From NCBI GenBank assembly GCA_037893245.1, contig JBAIAA010000030.1, positions 1 to 64,000 on the forward strand: a DNA stretch of 64,000 nt, read 5' to 3'. Numbering within the stretch: the stretch's first letter is position 1; every line of letters begins with the position of its first letter. The notes under the pieces are model-generated. The model worked only from the letters and a program-made list of their open reading frames with translations. It made no database searches and had not been told where the DNA came from. A program made the translations under genes and the position numbers. Below, piece by piece: positions 1-13,800 of the stretch. This DNA is from Crossaster papposus (taxonomy: Eukaryota > Echinodermata > Asteroidea > Velatida > Solasteridae).

Positions 1-73
1 GGTGTAGATCAGACACGTGGATATACTCTATGTCTGTCTTCTACCTCTGCTGTTCCTTCTGAGCAGGATGAGT

Positions 74-133
74 GAGGTGTAGATCAGACACGTGGATATA
101 CTCTATCTGCTGTTCATTCTGAGCAGGCTGAGT
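74..133 (+). repeat. Truncated 60-bp L monomer (also at 2423, 4409, 8137, 8336, 13924, 14808)
   Basis: The unit runs from the GAG of a normal L start to CTCTATCTGCTGTTCATTC, so 15 bp of the pyrimidine tract are missing. A short TCT/CTG microhomology flanks the missing part. All seven copies share the deletion point and TTCATTC, so they descend from one event and were spread by block duplication. It is confined to the first 15 kb. Confidence 0.9.
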
Positions 134-198
134 GAGACACGTGGATATACTCTATATCTGTCTTCTAACTCTGCTGTTTTTTTCTGAGCAGGCTGAGT
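134..198 (+). repeat. 65-bp S variant with a 7-T run (recurs in the first 15 kb)
   Basis: TTCCTT is replaced by seven T (177-183), giving a 65-bp unit. Further copies have T runs at 3264-3270 and 3959-3965, and one near 14911-14918 has eight T followed by CTAAGC. The unit also carries TATATCTG and CTAACTCTG, so it is a distinct lineage rather than an isolated slip. It nearly always follows a truncated unit or a TTCATTC unit. Confidence 0.85.
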
Positions 199-3100
199 AA
201 GGTGTAGATCAGACACGTGGATATACTCTATCTCTGTCTTGTACCTCTGCTGTTCCTTCTGAGCAGGCTGAGTGAGACACGTGGATATACTCTATCTCTG
301 TCTTTTACCTCTGCTGTTCCTTCTGAGCAGGCTGATTGAGGTGTAGATCAGACACGTGGATATACTCTATCTCTGTCTTCTACATCTGCTGTTCCTTCTG
401 AGCAGGCTGAGTGAGACACGTGGATATACTCTATCTCTGTCTTCTACATCTGCTGTTCCTTCTGAGCAGGCTGAGTGAGACACGTGGATATACTCTATCT
501 ATGTCTTCTACCTCTGCTGTTCCTTCTGAGCAGGCTGAGTGAGGTGTAGATCAGACACGTGGATATACTCTATCTCTGTCTTCTACCTCTGCTGTTCCTT
601 CTGAGCAGGTTGAGTGAGACACGTGGATATACTCTATCTCTGTCTTCTACCTCTGCTGTTCCTTCTGAGCAGGCTGAGTGAGACACGTGGATATACTCTA
701 TCTCTGTCTTTTACCTCTGCTGTTCCTTCTGAGCAGGCTGAGTGAGGTGTAGATCAGACACGTGGATATAATCTACCTCTGTCTTCTACCTCTGCTGTTC
801 CTTCTGAGCAGGCTGAGTGAGGTGTAGATCAGACACGTGGATATACTCTATCTCTGTCTTGTACCTCTGCTGTTCCTTCTGAGCAGGCTGAGTGAGACAC
901 GTGGATATACTCTATCTCTGTCTTTTACCTCTGCTGTTCCTTCTGAGCAGGCTGAGTGAGGTGTAGATCAGACACGTGGATATACTCTATCTATGTCTTC
1001 TAGCTCTGCTGTTCCTTCTGAGCAGGCTGAGTGAGACACGTGGATATACTATATCTCTGTCTTCTACCTCTGCTGTTCCTTCTGAGCAGGCTGAGTGCGG
1101 TGTAGATCAGACACGTGGATATACTCTATCTCTGTCTTCTACCTCTGCTGTTCCTTATGAGCAGGCTGAGTGAGACACGTGGATATACTATATCTCTGTC
1201 TTCTACCTCTGCTGTTCCTTCTGAGCAGGCTGAGTGAGACACGTGGATATACTTTCTCTCTGTCTTCTACCTCTGCTGTTCCTTCTGAGCAGGCTGAGTG
1301 AGGTGTAGATCAGACACGTAAATATACTTTATCTCTGTCTTGTACCTCTGCTGTTCCTTCTGAGCAGGCTGAGTGAGACACGTGGATATACTCTATCTCT
1401 GTCTTCTACCTCTGCTGTTCCTGATGAACAGGCTGAGTGAGGTGTAGATCAGACAGGTGAATATACTCTATCTCTGCCTTGTACCTCTGCTGTTCCTTTT
1501 GAGCAGGCTGAGTGAGACACGTGGATATACTGTATCTCTGTCTTCTACCTCTGCTGTTCCTTCTGAGCAGGCTGAGTGAGACACGTGGATATACTCTATC
1601 TCTGTCTTCTACCTCTGCTGTTCCTTCTGAGCAGGCTGAGTGAGGTGTAAATCAGACAGGTGGATATACTCTATCTCTGTCTTCTACCTCTGCTGTTCCT
1701 TCTGAGCAGGCTGAGTGAGGTGTAGATCAGACACGTGGATATACTCTATCTCTGTCTTCTACCTCTGCTGTTCCTTCTGGGCAGGCTGAGTGAGGTGTAG
1801 ATCAGACAAGTGGATATACTCTATCTTTGTCTTCTACCTCTGCTGTTCCTTCTGAGCAGGCTGAGTGAGACACGTGGATATACTCTATCTCTGTCTTCTA
1901 CATCTGCTGTTCCTTCTGAGCAGGCTGAGTGAGACACGTGGATATACTCTATCTCTGTCTTCTACCTATGCTGTTCCTTCTGAGCAGGCTGAGTGAGGTG
2001 TAGATCAGACACGTGGATATACTCTATCTCTGTCTTCTAGCTCTGCTGTTCCTTCTGAGCAGGCTGAGTGAGACACGTGGATATACTCTATCTCTGTCTT
2101 TTACCTCTGCTGTTCCTTCTGAGCAGGCTGAGTGAGGTGTAGATCAGACACGTGGATATAATCTATCTCTGTCTTCTACCTCTGCTGTTCCTTCTGAGCA
2201 GGCTGAGTGAGGTGTAGATCAGACACGTGGATATACTCTATCTCTGTCTTCTACCTCTGCTGTTTTTTCTGAGCAGGCTGAGTGAGACACGTGGATATAC
2301 TCTATCTCTGTCTTCTACCTCTGCTGTTCCTTCTGAGCAGGCTGAGTCAGGTGTAGATCAGACACGTGGATATACTCTATGTCTGTCTTCTACCTCTGCT
2401 GTTCCTTCTGAGCAGGATGAGTGAGGTGTAGATCAGACACGTGGATATACTCTATCTGCTGTTCATTCTGAGCAGGCTGAGTGAGACACGTGGATATACT
2501 CTATATATCTGTCTTCTACCTCTGCTGTTCCTTCTGAGCAGGCTGAGTGAGGTGTAGATCAGACACGTGGATATACTCTATCTCTGTCTTGTACCTCTGC
2601 TGTTCCTTCTGAGCAGGCTGAGTGAGACACGTGGATATACTCTATCTCTGTCTTCTACCTCTGCTGTTCCTTCTGAGCAGGCTGAGTGAGACACGTGAAT
2701 ATACTCTATATCTGTCTTTTAACTCTGCTGTTCCTTCTGAGCAGGCTGAGTGAGGTGTAGATCAGACACGTGGATATACTCTATCTATGTCTTCTAGCTC
2801 TGCTGTTCCTTCTGAGCAGGCTGAGTGAGACACGTGGATATACTCTATCTCTGTCTTCTACCTCTGCTGTTCCTTCTGAGCAGGCTGAGTGAGGTGTAGA
2901 TCAGACACGTGGATATACTCTATCTTTGTCTTCTACCTCTGCTGTTCCTTATGAACAGGCTGAGTGAGACACGTGGATATACTATATCTCTGTCTTCTAC
3001 CTCTGCTGTTCCTTCTGAGCAGGCTGAGTGAGACACGTGGATGTACTTTCTCTCTGTCTTCTACCTCTGCTGTTCCTTCTGAGCAGGCAGATAAGACACG

Positions 3101-3492
3101 TGGATATACTTTATATCTGTCTTGTACCTCTGCTGTTCCTTCTGAGCAGGCTGAGTGAGACACGTGGATATACTCTATCTCTGTCTTCTACCTCTGCTGT
3201 TCATTCTGAGCAGGCTGAGTGAGACACGTGGATATACTCTATATCTGTCTTCTAACTCTGCTGTTTTTTTCTGAGCAGGCTGAGTGAGGTGTAGATCAGA
3301 CACGTGGATATACTCTATCTCTGTCTTGTACCTCTGCTGTTCCTTCTGAGCAGGCTGAGTGAGACACGTGGATATACTCTATATCTGTCTTTTACCTCTG
3401 CTGTTCCTTCTGAGCAGGCTGAGTGAGGTGTAGATCAGACACGTGGATATACTCTATCTCTGTCTTCTACATCTGCTGTTCCTTATGAGCAG

Positions 3493-6400
3493 GCTGAGTT
3501 AGGTGTCGATCAGACACGTGGATATACTTTATCTCTGTCTTCTACCTCTGCTGTTCCTTCTGAGCAGGCTGAGTGAGGTGTAGATCAGACACGTAGATAT
3601 ACTCTATCTGTATCTTCTACCTCTGCTGTTCCTTCTGAGCAGGCTGAGTGAGACACGTGGATATACTCTATCTCTGTCTTATACTTCTGCTGTTCCTTCT
3701 GAGCAGGCTGAGTGAGGTGTAGATCAGACACGTGGATATACTCTATCTCTGTCTTGTACCTCTGCTGTTCCTTCTGAGCAGGCAGATAAGACACGTGGAT
3801 ATACTCTATATCTGTCTTGTACCTCTGCTGTTCCTTCTGAGCAGGCTGAGTGAGACACGTGGATATACTCTATCTCTGTCTTCTACCTCTGCTGTTCATT
3901 CTGAGCAGGCTGAGTGAGACACGTGGATATACTCTATATCTGTCTTCTAACTCTGCTGTTTTTTTCTGAGCAGGCTGATTGAGGTGTAGATCAGACACGT
4001 GGATATACTCTATCTCTGTCTTGTACCTCTGCTGTTCCTTCTGAGCAGGCTGAGTGAGACACGTGGATATACCCTATCTCTGTCTTTTACCTCTGCTGTT
4101 CCTTCTGAGCAGGCTGAATGAGGTGTAGATCAGACACGTGGATATAATCTATCTCTGTCTTCTACCTCTGCTGTTCCTTCTGAGCAGGCTGAGTGAGGTG
4201 TAGATCAGACACGTGGATATACTCTATCTCTGTCTTCTACCTCTGCTGTTTTTTCTGAGCAGGCTGAGTGAGACACATGGATATACTCTATCTCTGTCTT
4301 CTACCTCTGCTGTTCCTTCTGAGCAGGCTGAGTCAGGTGTAGATCAGACACGTGGATATACTCTATGTCTGTTTTCTACCTCTGCTGTTCCTTCTGAGCA
4401 GGATGAGTGAGGTGTAGATCAGACACGTGGATATACTCTATCTGCTGTTCATTCTGAGCAGGCTGAGTGAGACACGTGGATATACTCTATATCTGTCTTC
4501 TAACTCTGCTGTTTTTTTCTGAGCAGGCTGAGTGAGGTGTAGATCAGACACGTGGATATACTCTATCTCTGTCTTGTACCTCTGCTGTTCCTTCTGAGCA
4601 GGCTGAGTGAGACACGTGGATATACTCTATCTCTGTCTTTTACCTCTGCTGTTCCTTCTGAGCAGGCTGATTGAGGTGTAGATCAGACACGTGGATATAC
4701 TCTATCTCTGTCTTCTACATCTGCTGTTCCTTCTGAGCAGGCTGAGTGAGACACGTGGATATACTCTATCTCTGTCTTCTACATCTGCTGTTCCTTCTGA
4801 GCAGGCTGAGTGAGACACGTGGATATACTCTATCTATGTCTTCTACCTCTGCTGTTCCTTCTGAGCAGGCTGAGTGAGGTGTAGATCAGACACGTGGATA
4901 TACTCTATCTCTGTCTTCTACCTCTGCTGTTCCTTCTGAGCAGGTTGAGTGAGACACGTGGATATACTCTATCTCTGTCTTCTACCTCTGCTGTTCCTTC
5001 TGAGCAGGCTGAGTGAGACACGTGGATATACTCTATCTCTGTCTTTTACCTCTGCTGTTCCTTCTGAGCAGGCTGAGTGAGGTGTAGATCAGACACGTGG
5101 ATATAATCTACCTCTGTCTTCTACCTCTGCTGTTCCTTCTGAGCAGGCTGAGTGAGGTGTAGATCAGACACGTGGATATACTCTATCTCTGTCTTGTACC
5201 TCTGCTGTTCCTTCTGAGCAGGCTGAGTGAGACACGTGGATATACTCTATCTCTGTCTTTTACCTCTGCTGTTCCTTCTGAGCAGGCTGAGTGAGGTGTA
5301 GATCAGACACGTGGATATACTCTATCTATGTCTTCTAGCTCTGCTGTTCCTTCTGAGCAGGCTGAGTGAGACACGTGGATATACTATATCTCTGTCTTCT
5401 ACCTCTGCTGTTCCTTCTGAGCAGGCTGAGTGCGGTGTAGATCAGACACGTGGATATACTCTATCTCTGTCTTCTACCTCTGCTGTTCCTTATGAGCAGG
5501 CTGAGTGAGACACGTGGATATACTATATCTCTGTCTTCTACCTCTGCTGTTCCTTCTGAGCAGGCTGAGTGAGACACGTGGATATACTTTCTCTCTGTCT
5601 TCTACCTCTGCTGTTCCTTCTGAGCAGGCTGAGTGAGGTGTAGATCAGACACGTAAATATACTTTATCTCTGTCTTGTACCTCTGCTGTTCCTTCTGAGC
5701 AGGCTGAGTGAGACACGTGGATATACTCTATCTCTGTCTTCTACCTCTGCTGTTCCTTCTGAGCAGGCTGAGTGAGGTGTAGATCAGACACGTGGATATA
5801 CTCTATCTCTGTCTTCTACCTATGCTGTTCCTTCTGAGCAGGCTGAGTGAGACACGTGGATATACTCCGTCTCTGTCTTCTACCTCTGTTGTTCATTCTG
5901 AGCAGGCTGAGTGAGGTGTAGATCAGACACGTGGATATACTCTATCTCTGTATTCTAGCTCTGCTGTTCCTTCTGAGCAGGCTGAGAGAGACACGTGGAT
6001 ATACTCTATTTCTGTCTTCTACCTCTGCTGTTTCTTCTGAGCAGGCTGAGTGAGGTGTAGATCAGACACGTGGATATACTCTATCTCTGTCTTCTACCTC
6101 TGCTGTTCCTTCTGAGCAGGCTGAGTGAGACACGTGGATATACTATATCTCTATCTTCTACATCCGCTGTTCCTTCTGAGCAGGCTGAGTGAGACACGTG
6201 AATATACTCTATATCTGTCTTCTACCTCTGCTGTTCCTTCTGAGCAGGCTGAGTGAGGTGTAGATCAGACACGTGGATATACTCTATCTATGTCTTCTAC
6301 CTCTGCTGTTCAATCTGAGCAGGCTGAGTGAGACACGTGGATATACTCTATCTCTGTCTTCTACCTCTGCTGTTCCTTCTGAGCAGGCTGAGTGAGGTGT

Positions 6401-7220
6401 AGATCAGACACGTGGATATACTCTATATCTGTCTTCTACCTCTGCTGTTCCTTCTGAGCAGGCTGAGTGAGGTGTAGATCAGACACGTGGATATACTCTA
6501 TCTCTGTCTACTACCTCTGCTGTTCATTCTGATCAGGCTGAGTGAGACACGAGGATATACACTATCTCTGTATTCTACCTCTGCTGTTCCTTCTGAGCAG
6601 GCTGAGTGAGGTGTAGATCAGACACGTGGATATACTATATATCTGTCTGCTACCTCTGCTGTTCATTCTGTGCAGGCTGAGTGAGACACGTGGATATACT
6701 CTATCTCTGTCTTTTACCCCTGCTGTTCCTTCTGAGCAGGATGGGAGAGGTGTAGATCAGACACGTGGATATACTCTATCTCTGTCTTCTACCTATGCTG
6801 TTCCTTCTGAGCAGGCTGAGTGAGACACGTGGATATACTCCGTCTCTGTCTTCTACCTCTGTTGTTCATTCTGAGCAGGCTGAGTGAGGTGTAGATCAGA
6901 CACGTGGATATACTCTATCTCTATCTTCTAGCTCTGCTGTTCCTTCTGAGCAGGCTGAGAGAGACACGTGGATATACTCTATTTCTGTCTTCTACCTCTG
7001 CTGTTTCTTCTGAGCAGGCTGAGTGAGGTGAAGATCAGACACGTGGATATACTCTATCTCTGTCTTCTACCTCTGCTGTTCCTTCTGAGCAGGCTGAGTG
7101 AGACACGTGGATATACTATATGTCTATCTTCTACATCCGCTGTTCCTTCTGAGCAGGCTGAGTGAGACACGTGGATATACTCTATATCTGTCTTCTACCT
7201 CTGCTGTTCCTTCTGAGCAG
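3493..7220 (+). repeat. Tandem block A, 3728 bp
   Basis: The block starts at the unusual junction GCTGAGTTAGGTGTCGATC (3493 on), which recurs at 7221. The two starts are 3728 bp apart and landmarks keep that offset through the first part: ACGTAGATATAC, CTTATACTTCTG, the GCAGATAAGACACG unit, T-run units and ACACATGG. Just upstream of the start the copies differ (CCTTATGAGC against CCTTCTGAGC), which places the boundary. It is followed directly by block B. Confidence 0.85.
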
Positions 7221-8136
7221 GCTGAGTTAGGTGTCGATCAGACACGTGGATATACTTTATCTCTGTCTTCTACCTCTGCTGTTCCTTCTGAGCAGGCTGA
7301 GTGAGGTGTAGATCAGACACGTAGATATACTCTATCTGTATCTTCTACCTCTGCTGTTCCTTCTGAGCAGGCTGAGTGAGACACGTGGATATACTCTATC
7401 TCTGTCTTATACTTCTGCTGTTCCTTCTGAGCAGGCTGAGTGAGGTGTAGATCAGACACGTGGATATACTCTATCTCTGTCTTGTACCTCTGCTGTTCCT
7501 TCTGAGCAGGCAGATAAGACACGTGGATATACTCTATATCTGTCTTGTACCTCTGCTGTTCCTTCTGAGCAGGCTGAGTGAGACACGTGGATATACTCTA
7601 TCTCTGTCTTCTACCTCTGCTGTTCATTCTGAGCAGGCTGAGTGAGACACGTGGATATACTCTATATCTGTCTTCTAACTCTGCTGTTTTTTTCTGAGCA
7701 GGCTGATTGAGGTGTAGATCAGACACGTGGATATACTCTATCTCTGTCTTGTACCTCTGCTGTTCCTTCTGAGCAGGCTGAGTGAGACACGTGGATATAC
7801 CCTATCTCTGTCTTTTACCTCTGCTGTTCCTTCTGAGCAGGCTGAATGAGGTGTAGATCAGACACGTGGATATAATCTATCTCTGTCTTCTACCTCTGCT
7901 GTTCCTTCTGAGCAGGCTGAGTGAGGTGTAGATCAGACACGTGGATATACTCTATCTCTGTCTTCTACCTCTGCTGTTTTTTCTGAGCAGGCTGAGTGAG
8001 ACACATGGATATACTCTATCTCTGTCTTCTACCTCTGCTGTTCCTTCTGAGCAGGCTGAGTCAGGTGTAGATCAGACACGTGGATATACTCTATGTCTGT
8101 TTTCTACCTCTGCTGTTCCTTCTGAGCAGGATGAGT

Positions 8137-8395
8137 GAGGTGTAGATCAGACACGTGGATATACTCTATCTGCTGTTCATTCTGAGCAGGCTGAGTGAGA
8201 CACATGGATATACTCTATCTCTGTCTTCTACCTCTGCTGTTCCTTCTGAGCAGGCTGAGTCAGGTGTAGATCAGACACGTGGATATACTCTATGTCTGTT
8301 TTCTACCTCTGCTGTTCCTTCTGAGCAGGATGAGTGAGGTGTAGATCAGACACGTGGATATACTCTATCTGCTGTTCATTCTGAGCAGGCTGAGT
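8137..8395 (+). repeat. 199-bp internal duplication inside block B
   Basis: A three-unit cassette starts at 8137 with the truncated L unit and restarts at 8336. Its length is 60 + 64 + 75 = 199 bp. The corresponding place in block A (4409 onward) has the cassette once. It is a recent in-register gain within an already duplicated block. Confidence 0.85.
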
Positions 8396-9699
8396 GAGAC
8401 ACGTGGATATACTCTATATCTGTCTTCTAACTCTGCTGTTTTTTTCTGAGCAGGCTGAGTGAGGTGTAGATCAGACACGTGGATATACTCTATCTCTGTC
8501 TTGTACCTCTGCTGTTCCTTCTGAGCAGGCTGAGTGAGACACGTGGATATACTCTATCTCTGTCTTTTACCTCTGCTGTTCCTTCTGAGCAGGCTGATTG
8601 AGGTGTAGATCAGACACGTGGATATACTCTATCTCTGTCTTCTACATCTGCTGTTCCTTCTGAGCAGGCTGAGTGAGACACGTGGATATACTCTATCTCT
8701 GTCTTCTACATCTGCTGTTCCTTCTGAGCAGGCTGAGTGAGACACGTGGATATACTCTATCTATGTCTTCTACCTCTGCTGTTCCTTCTGAGCAGGCTGA
8801 GTGAGGTGTAGATCAGACACGTGGATATACTCTATCTCTGTCTTCTACCTCTGCTGTTCCTTCTGAGCAGGTTGAGTGAGACACGTGGATATACTCTATC
8901 TCTGTCTTCTACCTCTGCTGTTCCTTCTGAGCAGGCTGAGTGAGACACGTGGATATACTCTATCTCTGTCTTTTACCTCTGCTGTTCCTTCTGAGCAGGC
9001 TGAGTGAGGTGTAGATCAGACACGTGGATATAATCTACCTCTGTCTTCTACCTCTGCTGTTCCTTCTGAGCAGGCTGAGTGAGGTGTAGATCAGACACGT
9101 GGATATACTCTATCTCTGTCTTGTACCTCTGCTGTTCCTTCTGAGCAGGCTGAGTGAGACACGTGGATATACTCTATCTCTGTCTTTTACCTCTGCTGTT
9201 CCTTCTGAGCAGGCTGAGTGAGGTGTAGATCAGACACGTGGATATACTCTATCTATGTCTTCTAGCTCTGCTGTTCCTTCTGAGCAGGCTGAGTGAGACA
9301 CGTGGATATACTATATCTCTGTCTTCTACCTCTGCTGTTCCTTCTGAGCAGGCTGAGTGCGGTGTAGATCAGACACGTGGATATACTCTATCTCTGTCTT
9401 CTACCTCTGCTGTTCCTTATGAGCAGGCTGAGTGAGACACGTGGATATACTATATCTCTGTCTTCTACCTCTGCTGTTCCTTCTGAGCAGGCTGAGTGAG
9501 ACACGTGGATATACTTTCTCTCTGTCTTCTACCTCTGCTGTTCCTTCTGAGCAGGCTGAGTGAGGTGTAGATCAGACACGTAAATATACTTTATCTCTGT
9601 CTTGTACCTCTGCTGTTCCTTCTGAGCAGGCTGAGTGAGACACGTGGATATACTCTATCTCTGTCTTCTACCTCTGCTGTTCCTTCTGAGCAGGCTGAG

Positions 9700-10830
9700 T
9701 GAGGTGTAGATCAGACACGTGGATATACTCTATCTCTGTCTTCTACCTATGCTGTTCCTTCTGAGCAGGCTGAGTGAGACACGTGGATATACTCCGTCTC
9801 TGTCTTCTACCTCTGTTGTTCATTCTGAGCAGGCTGAGTGAGGTGTAGATCAGACACGTGGATATACTCTATCTCTGTATTCTAGCTCTGCTGTTCCTTC
9901 TGAGCAGGCTGAGAGAGACACGTGGATATACTCTATTTCTGTCTTCTACCTCTGCTGTTTCTTCTGAGCAGGCTGAGTGAGGTGTAGATCAGACACGTGG
10001 ATATACTCTATCTCTGTCTTCTACCTCTGCTGTTCCTTCTGAGCAGGCTGAGTGAGACACGTGGATATACTATATCTCTATCTTCTACATCCGCTGTTCC
10101 TTCTGAGCAGGCTGAGTGAGACACGTGAATATACTCTATATCTGTCTTCTACCTCTGCTGTTCCTTCTGAGCAGGCTGAGTGAGGTGTAGATCAGACACG
10201 TGGATATACTCTATCTATGTCTTCTACCTCTGCTGTTCAATCTGAGCAGGCTGAGTGAGACACGTGGATATACTCTATCTCTGTCTTCTACCTCTGCTGT
10301 TCCTTCTGAGCAGGCTGAGTGAGGTGTAGATCAGACACGTGGATATACTCTATATCTGTCTTCTACCTCTGCTGTTCCTTCTGAGCAGGCTGAGTGAGGT
10401 GTAGATCAGACACGTGGATATACTCTATCTCTGTCTACTACCTCTGCTGTTCATTCTGATCAGGCTGAGTGAGACACGAGGATATACACTATCTTTGTAT
10501 TCTACCTCTGCTGTTCCTTCTGAGCAGGCTGAGTGAGGTGTAGATCAGACACGTGGATATACTATATATCTGTCTGCTACCTCTGCTGTTCATTCTGTGC
10601 AGGCTGAGTGAGACACGTGGATATACTCTATCTCTGTCTTTTACCCCTGCTGTTCCTTCTGAGCAGGATGGGAGAGGTGTAGATCAGACACGTGGATATA
10701 CTCTATCTCTGTCTTCTACCTATGCTGTTCCTTCTGAGCAGGCTGAGTGAGACACGTGGATATACTCCGTCTCTGTCTTCTACCTCTGTTGTTCATTCTG
10801 AGCAGGCTGAGTGAGGTGTAGATCAGACAC
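9700..10830 (+). repeat. Block recurring at about 15.28-16.40 kb (offset 5575)
   Basis: The same ordered unit variants occur in both places: CTATGCTG then CTCCGTCTC with GTTGTTCATTC, ACTATATCTCTATC with ACATCCGCTG, TTCAATCTGAGC, GTCTACTAC with TGATCAGG, ACACGAGGATATACAC, and GGATGGGAGAGG. An older relative of the segment lies at about 5.77-6.90 kb (offset 3927). Boundaries are approximate because flanking units are near consensus. Confidence 0.8.
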
Positions 10831-13800
10831 GTGGATATACTCTATCTCTATCTTCTAGCTCTGCTGTTCCTTCTGAGCAGGCTGAGAGAGACACGTGGAT
10901 ATACTCTATTTCTGTCTTCTACCTCTGCTGTTTCTTCTGAGCAGGCTGAGTGAGGTGAAGATCAGACACGTGGATATACTCTATCTCTGTCTTCTACCTC
11001 TGCTGTTCCTTCTGAGCAGGCTGAGTGAGACACGTGGATATACTATATGTCTATCTTCTACATCCGCTGTTCCTTCTGAGCAGGCTGAGTGAGACACGTG
11101 GATATACTCTATATCTGTCTTCTACCTCTGCTGTTCCTTCTGAGCAGGCTGAGTGAGGTGTAGATCAGACACGTGGATATACTCTATCTCTGTCTACTAC
11201 CTCTGCTGTTCATTCTGATCAGGCTGAGTGAGACACGAGGATATACACTATCTCTGTATTCTACCTCTGCTGTTCCTACTGAGCAGGCTGAGTGAGGTGT
11301 AGATCAGACACGTGGATATACTTTATCTCTGTCTTCTACCTCTGCTGTTCCTTCTGAGCAGGCTGAGTGAGACACGTGGATATACTATATCTCTGTCTTC
11401 TACTTCTGCTGTTCCTTCTGAGCAGGCTAAGTGAGACACGTGGATATACTCTATCTCTGTCTTCTACCTCTGCTCTTCCTTCTGAACAGGCTGAGTGAGG
11501 TGTAGATCAGAAACGTGGATATACTCTATCTCTGTCTTCTACCTCTGCTGTTCCTTCTGAGCAGGCTGAGTGAGACACGTGTATATACTCTATCTCTGTC
11601 TTCTACCTCTGCTGGTCCTTCGGATCAGGCTGAGTGAGGTGTAGATCAGACACGTGGGTATACTCTATCTCTGTCTTCTACCTCTGCTGTTCCTTCTGAG
11701 CAGGTTGAGTGAGACACGTGCATATACTATATCTCTGTCTTCTACCTCTGCTGTTCCTTCTGAGCAGGCTGAGTGAGACACGTGGATATACTCTATCTCT
11801 ATCTTCTACCTCTGCTGTTCCTTCTGAGCAGGCTGAGTGAGACACGTGGATATACTCTATCTCTGTCTTCTACCTCTGCTGTTCCTTCTGAGCAGGCTGA
11901 GTGAGGTGTAAATCAGACACGTGGATATACTCTATCTCTGTCTGCTACCTCTGCTGTTCATTCTGTGCAGGCTGAGTGAGACACGTGGATATACTCTATC
12001 TCTGTCTTTTACCCATGCTGTTCCTTCTGAGCAGGATGGGAGAGGTGTAGATCAGACACGTGGATATACTCTATCTCTGTCTTCTACCTATGCTGTTCCT
12101 TCTGAGCAGGCTGAGTGAGACACGTGGATATACTCCGTCTCTGTCTTCTACCTCTGTTGTTCATTCTGAGCAGGCTGAGTGAGGTGTAGATCAGACACGT
12201 GGATATACTCTATCTCTGTCTTCTAGCTCTGCTGTTCCTTCTGAGCAGGCTGAGAGACACACGTGGATATACTCTATTTCTGTCTTCTACCTCTGCTGTT
12301 TCTTCTGAGCAGGCTGAGTGAGGTGTAGATCAGACACGTGGATATACTCTATCTCTGTCTTCTACCTCTGCTGTTCCTTCTGAGCAGGCTGAGTGAGACA
12401 CGTGGATATACTATATCTCTATCTTCTACATCCGCTGTTCCTTCTGAGCAGGCTGAGTGAGACACGTGGATATACTCTATATCTGTCTTCTACCTCTGCT
12501 GTTCCTTCTGAGCAGGCTGAGTGAGGTGTAGATCAGACACGTGGATATACTCTATCTATGTCTTCTACCTCTGCTGTTCAATCTGAGCAGGCTGAGTGAG
12601 ACACGTGGATATACTCTATCTCTGTCTTCTACCTCTGCTGTTCCTTCTGAGCAGGCTGAGTGAGGTGTAGATCAGACACGTGGATATACTCTATATCTGT
12701 CTTCTACCTCTGCTGTTCCTTCTGAGCAGGCTGAGTGAGGTGTAGATCAGACACGTGGATATACTCTATCTCTGTCTACTACCTCTGCTGTTCATTCTGA
12801 TCAGGCTGAGTGAGACACGAGGATATACACTATCTCTGTATTCTACCTCTGCTGTTCCTACTGAGAAGGCTTAGTGAGGTGTAGATCAGACACGTGGATA
12901 TACTATATCTCTGTCTTCTACCTCTGCTGTTTCTTCTGAGCAGGCTGAGTGAGACACGTGGATATACTCTATCTCTGTCTTCTACCTCTGCTGTTCCTTA
13001 TGAGCAGGCTGAGTGAGGTGTAGATCAGACACGTGGATATACTCTATCTCTGTCTTCTACCTCTGCTGTTCCTTCTGAGCAGGCTGAGTGAGGTGTAGAT
13101 CAGACACGTAGATATACTCTATCTGTATCTTCTACCTCTGCTGTTCCTTCTGAGCAGGCTGAGTGAGACACGTGGATATACTCTATCTCTGTCTTATACT
13201 TCTGCTGTTCCTTCTGAGCAGGCTGAGTGAGGTGTAGATCAGACACGTGGATATACTCTATCTCTGTCTTGTACCTCTGCTGTTCCTTCTGAGCAGGCAG
13301 ATAAGACACGTGGATATACTCTATATCTGTCTTGTACCTCTGCTGTTCCTTCTGAGCAGGCTGAGTGAGACACGTGGATATACTCTATCTCTGTCTTCTA
13401 CCTCTGCTGTTCATTCTGAGCAGGCTGAGTGAGACACGTGGATATACTCTATATCTGTCTTCTAACTCTGCTGTTTTTTTCTGAGCAGGCTGATTGAGGT
13501 GTAGATCAGACACGTGGATATACTCTATCTCTGTCTTGTACCTCTGCTGTTCCTTCTGAGCAGGCTGAGTGAGACACGTGGATATACCCTATCTCTGTCT
13601 TTTACCTCTGCTGTTCCTTCTGAGCAGGCTGAATAAGGTGTAGATCAGACACGTGGATATAATCTATCTCTGTCTTCTACCTCTGCTGTTCCTTCTGAGC
13701 AGGCTGAGTGAGGTGTAGATCAGACACGTGGATATACTCTATCTCTGTCTTCTACCTCTGCTGTTTTTTCTGAGCAGGCTGAGTGAGACACATGGATATA

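Larger units (their letters stand above)
1..1420 (+). repeat. Block duplicated at about 4336-5755 (offset 4335)
   Basis: Position 1 aligns with 4336 and the order of S, L and truncated units is the same in both copies. Shared landmarks are the 60-bp unit at 74-133 (4409-4468), the T-run unit, two consecutive ACATCTG units and the ACGTAAATATAC unit near 1317 and 5652. The match breaks near 1420, where this copy has CCTGATGAACAGG and the other has the consensus. Small differences (for example GTCTGTCTT against GTCTGTTTT near the start) show the copies are not identical. Confidence 0.85.
7221..11147 (+). repeat. Tandem block B, 3927 bp, copy of block A with a 199-bp gain
   Basis: Block B repeats block A but landmarks shift from +3728 to +3927 after about 8.34 kb. 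The extra 199 bp equals one 60-bp truncated L, one S and one L (8137 to 8335, repeated from 8336). After 11.15 kb the sequence departs into the GTCTACTAC class. A partial third copy of the first part of the block lies at about 13.08-14.37 kb (offset 9515 from block A). Confidence 0.85.

Noticed and set aside
976..1173. Open frames of about 60-87 codons across the window, on both strands, beginning GTGGATATACTC or on the complementary strand
   Set aside because: They recur at every matching combination of units because 64 mod 3 is 1 and 75 mod 3 is 0. They have no own sequence, end at TGA or TAG inside the unit and show no codon bias beyond the repeat. The hydrophobic leucine-rich start, which looks like a signal peptide, is just the pyrimidine tract read in one frame.
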